Positions 12,717 to 18,906 of a stretch of DNA of 64,000 nt are shown in pieces; the first letter of the stretch is position 1, and the number at the start of each line of letters is the position of its first letter. Source of the stretch: a virus; the IMG/VR virus record IMGVR_UViG_3300017963_000239, positions 17,880 to 81,879 of that record. The stretch is one strand, 5' to 3'. A program made the position numbers and the translations under genes. A model generated the notes under the pieces. That model did not search any database, was not told the DNA's origin, and saw only the letters and a program-made list of their open reading frames with translations.

Positions 12717-12966
12717 CCCCGAGGTCCCCTTCCTTACCTTCACCGTTTCCGAGGAGCCCGTCCGGGACGTCGTGAGGGTACACCACTTCCTGGCCCCTGG
12801 AGGCCCCTCTAACGCCGTTTCGACCGAAACATATGTCAGGGTGGGGGCTCTGCCGAAAGAGCTTCAGAGGGCCGCCAGGGCGGCTCTACAGCCCACTCTG
12901 GAGGATCGCGAGTGGGAGGCACAGCAACGGGCCATCGCGGACCTCGCCAAACGTCTGCCCGCGTAG
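12697..12966 (+). CDS. 89-residue protein ending in a tRNA remnant
   Basis: Starts at ATG 12697 behind GGAGGAAA, overlapping the previous gene by 20 bases. Mixed alpha/beta, no recognisable domain. Its last codons CCC-GCG and stop TAG are bases 2-10 of a tRNA-Arg-like 5' half: the stop is U8-A9-G10 of the tRNA. The same stop-borrowing is seen at 17423 and 18109 and in the HNH genes. Confidence 0.65.
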   Translation: MPAKPTDPEVPFLTFTVSEEPVRDVVRVHHFLAPGGPSNAVSTETYVRVGALPKELQRAARAALQPTLEDREWEAQQRAIADLAKRLPA

Positions 12967-12985
12967 CTCAACGGATAGAGCACCG
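12957..12985 (+). pseudogene. 5' half of a tRNA (Arg-like) without nuclease
   Basis: GCCCGCG, U8-A9, perfect D-arm (GCTC/GAGC) and the first anticodon-stem strand, then broken. A complete tRNA-Arg starts 17 bases later. Resembles the severed halves next to HNH genes, but no nuclease remains. Confidence 0.55.
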
Positions 12986-13001
12986 AGGGCTGCTTTCTTT
13001 T

Positions 13002-13075
13002 CCGCGCGTAGATCAATTGGATAGATCGCTGGTCTACGAAACCAGAGGTTAGAGGTTCGAATCCTCTCGTGCGGG
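13002..13075 (+). tRNA. tRNA-Arg (ACG)
   Basis: Acceptor CCGCGCG/CGTGCGG, D-stem GATC/GATC, anticodon stem CTGGT/ACCAG with loop CTACGAA (ACG), T-loop TTCGAAT. Confidence 0.9.
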
Positions 13076-13129
13076 CTGCGCCGACCCTCTCAGGCAACTC
13101 CGGAAGGTAAGGAGGGTCAGGCGCTCTTT

Positions 13130-13165
13130 CTTTCTGTAGCTCAACAGGTCAGAGCTTTACCAAAA
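13130..13165 (+). pseudogene. Severed 5' half of a tRNA
   Basis: CTTTCTG, U8-A9 and D-arm GCTC/GAGC, then lost in the upstream region of an HNH gene. The acceptor strand can pair, with three G-T pairs, with the 3' strand of the tRNA-Arg (CCG) after the HNH gene. Identity uncertain. Confidence 0.5.
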
Positions 13166-13191
13166 CGGAGTGCCGTGCTAGCTCTGTTGGG

Positions 13192-13710
13192 GTGGGCAAC
13201 GAGGTGAAGAGATGGGGGCCGTATCTGCACAAGCAGACGGGGTATCTGTACTACACGGTCAAGTTCGCTTCGGGTCGTGTTCGAAAGGTACAGGCGCACC
13301 GTGAGGTGATGGAGAAGCATTTGGGGCGGCGGTTGCGACGGAACGAGGTGGTTCACCACGAGAACGAGGACAAGACGGACAACCGTGTGGCCAACCTGAA
13401 GGTTCTCACGAGATCGAGGCATGCTGTGGAGCACGCTAAGGATCGAACTACCACCTTCGTGTCACTCACCTGTGCTTGCTGCGGCAAATCTTTCCAGCGC
13501 CGCAAGGGCCAGGAGCCGGAGCCGAAGGGCTACCAACAGGCATTCTGTGGCCGCCGGTGTGCAGGCAAGATCAACGGTCCCAAGGGAGGGGGAAGGAGCA
13601 ACGAGGAATTTTGCCACGGGACTCCTTCGGCGTACTCCTACCGAGGGTGTCGTTGCTCTGTGTGTCGCGCGGCGCATGCTGAGCGACTTCGGAAGTATCG
13701 CTCCCCGTAG
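13192..13710 (+). CDS. HNH endonuclease linked to tRNA-Arg (CCG)
   Basis: 172 residues in the three-module form: HNH_3 core (NEVVHHENEDKTDNRVANLKVL), zinc finger (CACCGKSFQRRKG ... FCGRRC) and C-terminal HGTPSAYSYRGCRCSVC. GTG start, with TGCTAGCTC seven bases upstream as extended -10 (leaderless). The stop TAG is exactly U8-A9-G10 of the downstream tRNA-Arg. Same layout as the tRNA-His and tRNA-Ala cases but without a separate old 3' half. Confidence 0.85.
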   Translation: MGNEVKRWGPYLHKQTGYLYYTVKFASGRVRKVQAHREVMEKHLGRRLRRNEVVHHENEDKTDNRVANLKVLTRSRHAVEHAKDRTTTFVSLTCACCGKSFQRRKGQEPEPKGYQQAFCGRRCAGKINGPKGGGRSNEEFCHGTPSAYSYRGCRCSVCRAAHAERLRKYRSP

Positions 13711-13773
13711 TCCAGCGGATAAGACGCACGGCTCCGGACCGTGAGATCGCTGGTTCGAATCCAGCCGGGGAGG
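13701..13773 (+). tRNA. tRNA-Arg (CCG)
   Basis: Acceptor CTCCCCG/CGGGGAG, anticodon stem CACGG/CCGTG with loop CTCCGGA (CCG), T-loop TTCGAAT. Its first ten bases encode the HNH C-terminus and stop. Confidence 0.92.
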
Positions 13774-13777
13774 CTAG

Positions 13778-13852
13778 CGCTGGGTAGCTCAGATGGATTA
13801 GAGCGCCGCTTTCATACGGCGGGCGTCGGCGGTTCAAATCCGCCTCCAGCGA
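13778..13852 (+). tRNA. tRNA-Met or tRNA-Ile2 (CAT)
   Basis: Acceptor CGCTGGG/TCCAGCG, anticodon stem CCGCT/GGCGG with loop TTCATAC (CAT), T-loop TTCAAAT. A C1-G72 pair argues against a classical initiator. One of two CAT tRNAs; elongator Met versus lysidine-modified Ile cannot be told. Confidence 0.88.
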
Positions 13853-13856
13853 CTGA

Positions 13857-13929
13857 TGGGGAATAGCTCAACGGCAGCAGCGCCGGGCTTTGAACCCGGA
13901 GGTTGAGGGTTCGAATCCCTCTTCCCCAG
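13857..13929 (+). tRNA. tRNA-Gln (TTG)
   Basis: Acceptor TGGGGAA/TTCCCCA, anticodon stem CCGGG/CCCGG with loop CTTTGAA (TTG), T-loop TTCGAAT. Confidence 0.92.
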
Positions 13930-13931
13930 CA

Positions 13932-14008
13932 CGGGACATGGTGCAGTCTGGCAGCACGCGCGCTTCGGGAGCGCGAGGTCGGCGGTTCGAATCCGCCTGT
14001 CCCGACCA
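13932..14008 (+). tRNA. tRNA-Pro (CGG)
   Basis: Acceptor CGGGACA/TGTCCCG, anticodon stem CGCGC/GCGCG with loop TTCGGGA (CGG), T-loop TTCGAAT, CCA encoded. Confidence 0.92.
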
Positions 14009-14010
14009 AC

Positions 14011-14039
14011 TATACAATCAGCAGCCTATGTGGTAACAA
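14011..14039 (+). promoter_or_regulatory. Promoter TATACAATC-type
   Basis: TATACA-17-TAACAA with TGG before the -10. The -10 ends eight bases before ATG 14048, so the transcript would be leaderless. Confidence 0.5.
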
Positions 14040-14047
14040 AGGTAGAC

Positions 14048-14452
14048 ATGGACGTACCCGAGCTAGCCGAGGTAGGTGCGCAGATTGCGGAGATAGGTGT
14101 GAAGCTCAAGTCGCTGCGAGTGAAGCGGGACGAGTTGAACACGGAGATCTCCGAGCTGGAGCAGGAGCTTCACCCTCTCGTGGTGAAGCACTCCAAGCTC
14201 ATCGCGGAGATCGTCGGCACTTCGGCGCAAACTCCCGCGCCCGCTGCTGCGGCCCCCGTCGTGCCAGGGGCTCCTGCGCCTCCCACAGAAGGGCCGCCGA
14301 GCGAGGCCATGAAGAAGCGGGTCTTGCAGTTTCTGAAGCGGACGCACGATCAGGTTTCCGCGCAAGAAGTCGCCGAGGCCCTGTCGATTCCTGCGCAGGT
14401 CGTCCGAGATGTCATGCGGGACATGATGCGGACGCCCCCGTCGTCTGCCTAG
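14048..14452 (+). CDS. Coiled-coil protein with C-terminal winged-helix-like domain
   Basis: 134 residues. N-terminal heptad region (about 5-55, GAQIAEIGVKLKSLRVKRDEL onwards), an Ala/Pro linker, then a helical domain (KKRVLQFLKRTH ... VSAQEVAEALSIPAQVVRDVM) that reads as a winged helix. ATG 14048 is chosen over the in-frame GTG 14030 because the promoter -10 overlaps the latter. Possible DNA-binding regulator or nucleoid-associated protein; inference. Confidence 0.6.
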   Translation: MDVPELAEVGAQIAEIGVKLKSLRVKRDELNTEISELEQELHPLVVKHSKLIAEIVGTSAQTPAPAAAAPVVPGAPAPPTEGPPSEAMKKRVLQFLKRTHDQVSAQEVAEALSIPAQVVRDVMRDMMRTPPSSA

Positions 14453-14478
14453 ACAATCAGCTGCCCATGTGGTAGCTG
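14450..14478 (+). promoter_or_regulatory. Promoter TAGACAATC-type overlapping a stop codon
   Basis: TAGACA-17-TAGCTG. The -35 includes the TAG stop of the preceding gene, and the -10 ends six bases before ATG 14485, predicting a leaderless mRNA. Confidence 0.55.
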
Positions 14479-14484
14479 TGGAGC

Positions 14485-15057
14485 ATGGTCATCGACGCGT
14501 TCTACAGCGATCCTCATTTCGGGCACGACAAGATTCGTCTGCCTACGCATGCGGACCGGCCCTTCGACAGCTTGGAGGAGATGAACGCGCAGCTCGTGAA
14601 GCGCTACAACGCCACGATAGGCACGGGAGAGACTGTGCTGTGGCTAGGCGATGCCTTCTGGCGCGTGTCCCAGCGCTACCGAGATCTCATGGCCGACTTG
14701 AACGGCCACAAGCTGCTCATCATGGGAAACCACGACCCGAGCCGGTCGAAGATGGCCAAGATGGGATTCGACCTCGTGATGAAGGACGCGGTGATGCGCA
14801 TTGCTGGACGCACGTGCCGCCTGAGTCACTACCCCTATGCAGGCGCACCGGGGCGCGTCGTGGCGCGGGACGACCGCTACGCGGACCGCCGCCCTCGCAA
14901 GGTCAAGGGGGAGGTGTTGATTCATGGGCACACGCACATGAAGGAGCGCGTGCGCGAGAACATGATCCACGTTGGCGTCGATGCATGGGACTTTCGACCA
15001 GCTCGGTTCGACGAGGTTGAGGCGCTGATCAAGAAGCGCTTTCCGGTGAAGTCGTGA
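14485..15057 (+). CDS. Calcineurin-like metallophosphoesterase
   Basis: 190 residues. Metal-binding motifs in order: SDPHFGH (residues 8-14), LGDAFW, MGNHD, and GHTH near residue 150. These define the two-metal phosphoesterase fold acting on phosphodiesters or phosphomonoesters. The size suits the single-domain phage and bacterial subfamily with YfcE-like or 2',3'-cyclic phosphodiesterase activity; the substrate is unknown. Close to other phosphate/RNA enzymes (15862 and 17636), possibly part of nucleic-acid end processing. Overlaps the next gene by four bases. Confidence 0.85.
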   Translation: MVIDAFYSDPHFGHDKIRLPTHADRPFDSLEEMNAQLVKRYNATIGTGETVLWLGDAFWRVSQRYRDLMADLNGHKLLIMGNHDPSRSKMAKMGFDLVMKDAVMRIAGRTCRLSHYPYAGAPGRVVARDDRYADRRPRKVKGEVLIHGHTHMKERVRENMIHVGVDAWDFRPARFDEVEALIKKRFPVKS

Positions 15058-15269
15058 GCGAGTGGAAGGTCTACGCGTGGCATCGGAAGGAGCGGGCGTG
15101 GAAGTTCCTTCAGAGCGCCCCCAACGATGAAGCCGCTGAGCTGGCTGTGCGCGTCATTGTGGGCCGCGGAGTTACTGCTAGGGCAGTGACGAAGGGGCAG
15201 GAGATGCGCGGAGGAGCGAACTCCTTCTACCGAATCAAGTACCTGGGTGGTGCTTCCGGTACAGCTTGA
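15054..15269 (+). CDS. 71-residue protein, unknown
   Basis: GTG start overlapping the stop of the phosphoesterase gene (GTGA), so probably co-translated. Contains Trp-rich MSEWKVYAWHRKERAWKF and a small alpha/beta body. Its 3' end overlaps the convergent zinc-finger gene by 35 bases. No family recognised. Confidence 0.55.
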   Translation: MSEWKVYAWHRKERAWKFLQSAPNDEAAELAVRVIVGRGVTARAVTKGQEMRGGANSFYRIKYLGGASGTA

Positions 15270-15471
15270 TCATGTCTCGGAAGGTGTGGCCGTTTCCATC
15301 GCAGTAGGGGCACAGGGCCTTGCGGTAGTACGACTTCCGGTACTCCTGATCGATCATCCCCGAGCCCTCGCAGCTCGGGCACGGTAGGAGCGTGTCTCGG
15401 TCTTCAGGATCGTTTTCCTGCCGTTCTTTCTGAAGCCGCTGGCAGAGGCTTCTGATTTCGTCGTGGGTCAT
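15235..15471 (-). CDS. DnaJ-type zinc-finger small protein
   Basis: 78 residues with two CxxCxGxG-type repeats (CPSCEGSG and CPYCDGNG), the zinc-finger signature of DnaJ/Hsp40 co-chaperones, but without a J-domain. Could bind unfolded proteins or act as a stand-alone zinc module. Convergent with and overlapping the gene at 15054. Confidence 0.7.
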   Translation of the reverse strand: MTHDEIRSLCQRLQKERQENDPEDRDTLLPCPSCEGSGMIDQEYRKSYYRKALCPYCDGNGHTFRDMIKLYRKHHPGT

Positions 15472-15511
15472 CTCCCACAGACCTACTGTTTTCCAAGGAG
15501 TAGGACAACAC

Positions 15512-15583
15512 GGGCGGGTAGCTCAGCGGTAGAGCGTCGGCCTTACAAGCCGGTGGTCGCCGGTTCGATCCCGGCTCCGCCCA
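15512..15583 (+). tRNA. tRNA-Val (TAC)
   Basis: Acceptor GGGCGGG/TCCGCCC, anticodon stem TCGGC/GCCGG with loop CTTACAA (TAC), T-loop TTCGATC. Confidence 0.92.
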
Positions 15584-15606
15584 CTACAGTGGTATCCTTA
15601 GCCCCC

Positions 15607-15846
15607 ATGGCCGGGGTTAAGTTGGTTCTCAGGTACGAGGATCATGAGGTTCATACGGAGGTGCCTCTTCGAGTGGACCTCCCCGAGATGATCCGAAGGT
15701 CACGGTTGAAGGCAGGCGTTCAGGTCTCTACCGAGGTGGGGTTCCAGCTTTTTCGAGAACTGGAGGAGTCGCTGGAGCACCATCGGATTCTTCATCGCAT
15801 GTCGGAGAGTCTGGTCGCCAAGGTCGCGGATGGAAGCGACCCGTAG
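15607..15846 (+). CDS. 79-residue helical protein, unknown
   Basis: Starts at ATG 15607, eight bases after TATCCT (extended -10 TGGTATCCT), so likely leaderless. N-terminal beta strand then long amphipathic helices (GFQLFRELEESLEHHRILHRM). No domain recognised. Confidence 0.55.
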   Translation: MAGVKLVLRYEDHEVHTEVPLRVDLPEMIRRSRLKAGVQVSTEVGFQLFRELEESLEHHRILHRMSESLVAKVADGSDP

Positions 15847-15861
15847 TAGAAAGGAGCGGTC

Positions 15862-16431
15862 ATGTCGTTTCTCGGGATCTCTCTGCCAGCGGACGTCTGC
15901 CGCCTGTTTCGGGACATCAACTGCCCCGGCAACAAGGTGGACATGGGGACCTACCACATCACGATGCTGTACATCGGGGACAAGACCCCCATCAGCGTCG
16001 TGACCAAGGCCATCGAGGTGGCCGCCCCCGTCATGCAGCAGACGCGGCCCTTCGACCTGCAGGTCCGGAAGATTGGCCACTTCCCCGAGAACCCCGACGA
16101 CCGGCCCGGACACCCCATCATCGCGAGGGTCGACAGCCCGATGCTCCACGAGCTTCGCGGTGAGCTGGCGCAGGCGTTCGACGATCGGGAAGTGCCCTAC
16201 TCGAAGAAGTTCCCCGACTTCAATCCGCACGTGACGCTCTCGTACAGCCCCGAACCGTTCGAGACGGAGCTGGAAGAGCCCATCAAGTGGACGTGCAGTG
16301 AGACGGTGCTGTGGGCCGGCGACGACTACGGTGATCGGTTCATCGTGACCTTCCAACTGCCGCGGGAAGGTCCGAAGTACGAGGGGTTCGAGCAGTTCGA
16401 GCACGAGATCAGAGCGCTGCTCAATTCCTAG
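15862..16431 (+). CDS. 2H phosphoesterase (2'-5' RNA ligase-like)
   Basis: 189 residues with both hallmark motifs, YHITML (His32) and PHVTLS (His123), of the LigT/2H phosphoesterase superfamily, which opens or forms 2'-5' and 2',3'-cyclic phosphates. Good ribosome site GAAAGGAG before ATG 15862. Family members repair or process RNA ends, and some phage members (Acb1) degrade cyclic oligonucleotide immune signals. With so many tRNAs around, tRNA-end repair or anti-signalling are both plausible; sequence alone does not decide. Confidence 0.83.
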   Translation: MSFLGISLPADVCRLFRDINCPGNKVDMGTYHITMLYIGDKTPISVVTKAIEVAAPVMQQTRPFDLQVRKIGHFPENPDDRPGHPIIARVDSPMLHELRGELAQAFDDREVPYSKKFPDFNPHVTLSYSPEPFETELEEPIKWTCSETVLWAGDDYGDRFIVTFQLPREGPKYEGFEQFEHEIRALLNS

Positions 16432-16440
16432 GGCAGCTTT

Positions 16441-16517
16441 GCGCGGGTAGCCCAACTGGCAGAGGCGCCAGATTTAGGATCTGGTTAGTGCGGGTTCGAC
16501 TCCCGCTCCGCGTACCA
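16441..16517 (+). tRNA. tRNA-Leu (TAG), class I body
   Basis: Acceptor GCGCGGG/TCCGCGT, anticodon stem CCAGA/TCTGG with loop TTTAGGA (TAG), T-loop TTCGACT, CCA encoded. The variable loop is short (five bases), unlike the four other tRNA-Leu genes here, which have long variable arms. Confidence 0.85.
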
Positions 16518-16564
16518 GAGGGGATTTCTCTTGCGAGCTGAACGCGTCTACTTAGACTGGGTTC

Positions 16565-16861
16565 ATGCCGCCGAGCAAGAACCCTTCTTCTCCTTCTTTG
16601 GCGGCGGTCCGTTCTGAGGAGCCCCGGCTTGACCCCAACGCGCTGGACGTGTTGGTGAAGAAGCTGAGCGCCAAGACCGAAGTCACCAACCGGACCGTGG
16701 AGCAGATCTCCGAGCATCTGTCGGAGCAAGCTGTCCTGTTGCGGTCGATGCGGCACGACTTGGGGGTCATGGGGGCTCAGGTCGACAAGGTTGCTCGGGA
16801 CCAGAGCGTGATCAAAGATCTGCTCGCCGATGTCTTATCTCGGCTTCCCAGCAACGACTAG
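16565..16861 (+). CDS. 98-residue coiled-coil protein
   Basis: Pro/Ser-rich N-terminus, then heptads between residues 30 and 95 (LDVLVKKLSAKTEV; VEQISEHLSEQAVLLRSM; KVARDQSVIKDLLADVL). TAGACT six bases before the ATG and a TTGCGA 16 bases further up form a leaderless promoter. Function unknown. Confidence 0.6.
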   Translation: MPPSKNPSSPSLAAVRSEEPRLDPNALDVLVKKLSAKTEVTNRTVEQISEHLSEQAVLLRSMRHDLGVMGAQVDKVARDQSVIKDLLADVLSRLPSND

Positions 16862-16867
16862 GCACTT

Positions 16868-16950
16868 GCCGGGGTGGCGGAATGCAGACGCAGTCGGCTT
16901 AAAACCGACCGCCGCAAGGCGTGAGGGTTCAAGTCCCTCCCTCGGCACCA
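16868..16950 (+). tRNA. tRNA-Leu (TAA)
   Basis: Acceptor GCCGGGG/CCTCGGC, anticodon stem GTCGG/CCGAC with loop CTTAAAA (TAA), long variable arm (GCC/GGC), T-loop TTCAAGT, CCA encoded. Confidence 0.92.
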
Positions 16951-16953
16951 TCG

Positions 16954-16982
16954 TTGACTATCTGGCGCCTACCTGATAGTGT
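16954..16982 (+). promoter_or_regulatory. Promoter TTGACT-17-TAGTGT
   Basis: Extended -10 (TGATAGTGT) ends six bases before GTG 16989; leaderless. Family member of TTGACaATC. Confidence 0.6.
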
Positions 16983-16988
16983 CTCTGG

Positions 16989-17423
16989 GTGGCCAAGAAG
17001 CAGAGAGCGTTCGATCTTTTCGAAGAGGCCATGCGGGAGGCGCGTGCGCAGGGCATCAAGATCGTGCGCCAGCCGATGTTCGACTGGACAGGTCTTGGAG
17101 AGGACCGGAGCAAGCCGAAGGCGTGTGACGCGACGGGCGCGATGCTCATCAAGATGGGCTACGGCCGAAGCGAGTACACGTACAACGGCAAGACGGAGGT
17201 GTACGGCAGCGGAGAGGTTCGGCCGAAGGGCTGGCCGTTGTTGGTGCAGAAGCACTTGGGCGTTGGGGTGTGGTGGCTCTGGTGTTTCTGGATGGGCTGG
17301 GACTACGGCAATCAGATCCAGGTCGCGGAGACGAACGACAACGGCGACGTGGTTGGGTGGCGAGATGAAGAAGTCAGCAAAGCGGCGATCAAGCTCGCCA
17401 AGAAGTGGGTTCGGCGCCTCTAA
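16989..17423 (+). CDS. 144-residue protein, unknown
   Basis: GTG start placed by the promoter. Basic N-terminal helix (AKKQRAFDLFEEAMREARAQ), a Trp-rich middle (GVWWLWCFWMGWDYG) and a charged C-terminal helix. The stop TAA is bases 8-10 of the following tRNA-Met, and the last codons CGC-CTC are its acceptor strand. No family recognised. Confidence 0.65.
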   Translation: MAKKQRAFDLFEEAMREARAQGIKIVRQPMFDWTGLGEDRSKPKACDATGAMLIKMGYGRSEYTYNGKTEVYGSGEVRPKGWPLLVQKHLGVGVWWLWCFWMGWDYGNQIQVAETNDNGDVVGWRDEEVSKAAIKLAKKWVRRL

Positions 17424-17490
17424 CTCAAGTGGTCAGAGTACCCGCCTCATAAGCGGGTAGTTCAGGGTTCGAACCCCTGGGGGCGCACCA
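17414..17490 (+). tRNA. tRNA-Met or tRNA-Ile2 (CAT)
   Basis: Acceptor GCGCCTC/GGGGCGC, anticodon stem CCCGC/GCGGG with loop CTCATAA (CAT), T-loop TTCGAAC, CCA encoded; the A of CCA is also the first base of the next ATG. Confidence 0.9.
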
Positions 17491-17636
17491 TGAAGAAGGG
17501 TTGGAGGAAGAAGACGTGGAGGAAGCAGATCAACTGGTTGTTCAGGTACGTTCGGTGGCGGGTGTGCGGGAGTCCTGAGCCCGAGTTCTGCACCTGCTTG
17601 GACCCGTGGACTTGCGGTAAGCCGCACAGGGCGTGA
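17490..17636 (+). CDS. 48-residue basic, Cys-rich protein
   Basis: ATG shares its A with the tRNA-Met CCA end. Strongly basic N-terminus (MKKGWRKKTWRKQ), then several Cys (CGSPEPEFCTC, TCGKPH) fit for one zinc ion. TGATG overlap with the HAD gene indicates coupling. Function unknown. Confidence 0.5.
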   Translation: MKKGWRKKTWRKQINWLFRYVRWRVCGSPEPEFCTCLDPWTCGKPHRA

Positions 17637-18109
17637 TGAAGATCGTGTTCTTGGACTTCGATGGGGTCATCAACAGCTCCATCTTCTTCAACAAGCGCAA
17701 GCTCGACGAGTCGTTGCGCATGAGCAGTCCCGAGTGGTGGGCTGAGATGATCGACCCCGAGCCTGTGGCGCTGCTCAATCAGATCTTGGACCAGACAGGC
17801 GCGAAGGTGGTCATCTCGTCGACCTGGCGGTTCGCGAACACGTGGGAGGAGTTGCAGGAGATCTTGGAGGTGCGCGGTTTCACCGGAGAGGTCATCGGTG
17901 CGACGAAGAAGATGGACGCCGAAGATCGATGGGTGAAGATTCAGATGTGGCTGGACGAGTCGTCAGAGCCCGTCGAGTCGTTCGTCATCCTTGATGACCT
18001 CGAAACGATGGGAGACCTACAGCACCGTTTGGTGCACACGCACATGAGGTACGGTCTGAAGAAGAAGCATGTGAAGGCGGCCGTGAGGCTGCTGAACAAG
18101 AGCGCGTAG
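17636..18109 (+). CDS. HAD-family phosphatase (HAD_SAK type)
   Basis: 157 residues. HAD motif I FLDFDGVINS (nucleophile Asp7), motif II VVISSTWR, a lysine-bearing GATKK region and acidic motif FVILDD. The layout and ISSTWR pattern match the HAD domain found in 'Swiss Army Knife' RNA repair proteins and in many phages. Probable phosphomonoesterase, possibly on polynucleotide ends. Starts in a TGATG overlap and its stop TAG is U8-A9-G10 of tRNA-Val. Confidence 0.82.
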   Translation: MKIVFLDFDGVINSSIFFNKRKLDESLRMSSPEWWAEMIDPEPVALLNQILDQTGAKVVISSTWRFANTWEELQEILEVRGFTGEVIGATKKMDAEDRWVKIQMWLDESSEPVESFVILDDLETMGDLQHRLVHTHMRYGLKKKHVKAAVRLLNKSA

Positions 18110-18171
18110 CTCAGTGGGAGAGCACTACCCTGACACGGTAGGGGTCGGAGGTTCAAATCCTCTCGCGCTCA
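18100..18171 (+). tRNA. tRNA-Val (GAC)
   Basis: Acceptor GAGCGCG/CGCGCTC, anticodon stem CTACC/GGTAG with loop CTGACAC (GAC), T-loop TTCAAAT. Overlaps the end of the HAD gene by ten bases. Confidence 0.92.
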
Positions 18172-18184
18172 CCGAAAGGAACAT

Positions 18185-18269
18185 GCACAGGTGGCGGAAC
18201 TAGGCAGACGCGCGGGCTTCAGGTGCCCGTACCCTTCGGGGTGTGAGGGTTCGATTCCCTCTCTGTGCA
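18185..18269 (+). tRNA. tRNA-Leu (CAG)
   Basis: Acceptor GCACAGG/TCTGTGC, anticodon stem CGGGC/GCCCG with loop TTCAGGT (CAG), long variable arm (ACCCTTCGGGGT), T-loop TTCGATT. Confidence 0.92.
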
Positions 18270-18271
18270 CC

Positions 18272-18347
18272 GCTGGTCGAGGACAGCAGTCCGGGGAAAG
18301 CCTGGTGAGAGAAGCAGGCCCACGGAAGGCGAAGCCTGCCGACCAGC
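18272..18347 (+). ncRNA. 76-base cloverleaf-like RNA of unknown type
   Basis: Closed by a perfect eight-pair stem GCTGGTCG/CGACCAGC; inside are hairpins GGAC-AGCA-GTCC, GCCTG/CAGGC and AGGC-GAA-GCCT. Same length as a tRNA but with no T-loop or anticodon signature. It lies between two tRNA-Leu genes and would be released by their processing. Confidence 0.45.
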
Positions 18348-18351
18348 ATTC

Positions 18352-18440
18352 GCGAACGTGGCGGAATTTTGGTAGACGCGCAGGCTTGAGGTGCCTGTGG
18401 CCCACTAGTGGCTGTGAGGGTTCGATTCCCTCCGTTCGCA
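18352..18440 (+). tRNA. tRNA-Leu (GAG)
   Basis: Acceptor GCGAACG/CGTTCGC, anticodon stem CAGGC/GCCTG with loop TTGAGGT (GAG), long variable arm, T-loop TTCGATT. Confidence 0.92.
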
Positions 18441-18467
18441 CTGCTTCTTCGGAAGCGTGGTGGAGCC

Positions 18468-18500
18468 GCCGACCGGGCTTACCCCCGGTCGGCCCTTTTT
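18468..18500 (+). terminator. Rho-independent terminator before ssrA
   Basis: Ten-pair perfect stem (18468-18477 with 18484-18493), six-base loop, then CC and five T. A UUCG-type hairpin (GCTTC-TTCG-GAAGC, 18443-18456) precedes it. It ends the long tRNA transcript just upstream of the tmRNA. Confidence 0.85.
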
Positions 18501-18507
18501 CACCTCC

Positions 18508-18853
18508 GGGCTCGATCGGTTTCGACGTGGAGGAAAGGAAAGATTCGCGTGTAGGCAGCGCTCGACCTGCCTTGATCAATCGAGCAATTTGCAGTTGCCA
18601 ACGACAACAGCACCCCTCTGGCCGCGAAGGCGGCCTGAGCGCTGGGCGGGTAGGAGTCCGAGTACCCCGCAGGCGCCAATACCACACGGACTGTGCTCGG
18701 GGAGGTTGGCACCGCCGATGCCCGAGCGAGACTTTCGGTGCTGGACAGGCTGGAGAGACGGCCAAGCCCTGCTGTGAGGGTAGATCAGCTACGCACGTGA
18801 ACGAGGATCTTGACGGAACTCGGCGGACCAGGGTTCGATTCCCTGCGGGTCCA
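18508..18853 (+). ncRNA. ssrA: tmRNA (ssrA) with tag ANDNSTPLAAKAA
   Basis: 5' end GGGCTCGATCGGTTTCGAC is the conserved tmRNA opening and pairs at all seven acceptor positions with CGGGTCC at 18846-18852; the T-arm is AGGG TTCGATT CCCT. The tag frame starts at GCC 18597 and reads ANDNSTPLAAKAA then TGA (18636-18638). 346 bases, a normal one-piece tmRNA size. It rescues stalled ribosomes with EF-Tu and SmpB and marks the peptide for proteolysis. CCA is not encoded (CG follows); a second 3' end with CCA lies at 19519-19546. Confidence 0.9.
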
Positions 18854-18906
18854 CGAAGTCTCCATTGAGCATTGCAGGGAGCGTCCATAAGAGGTACATT
18901 GGTCGA

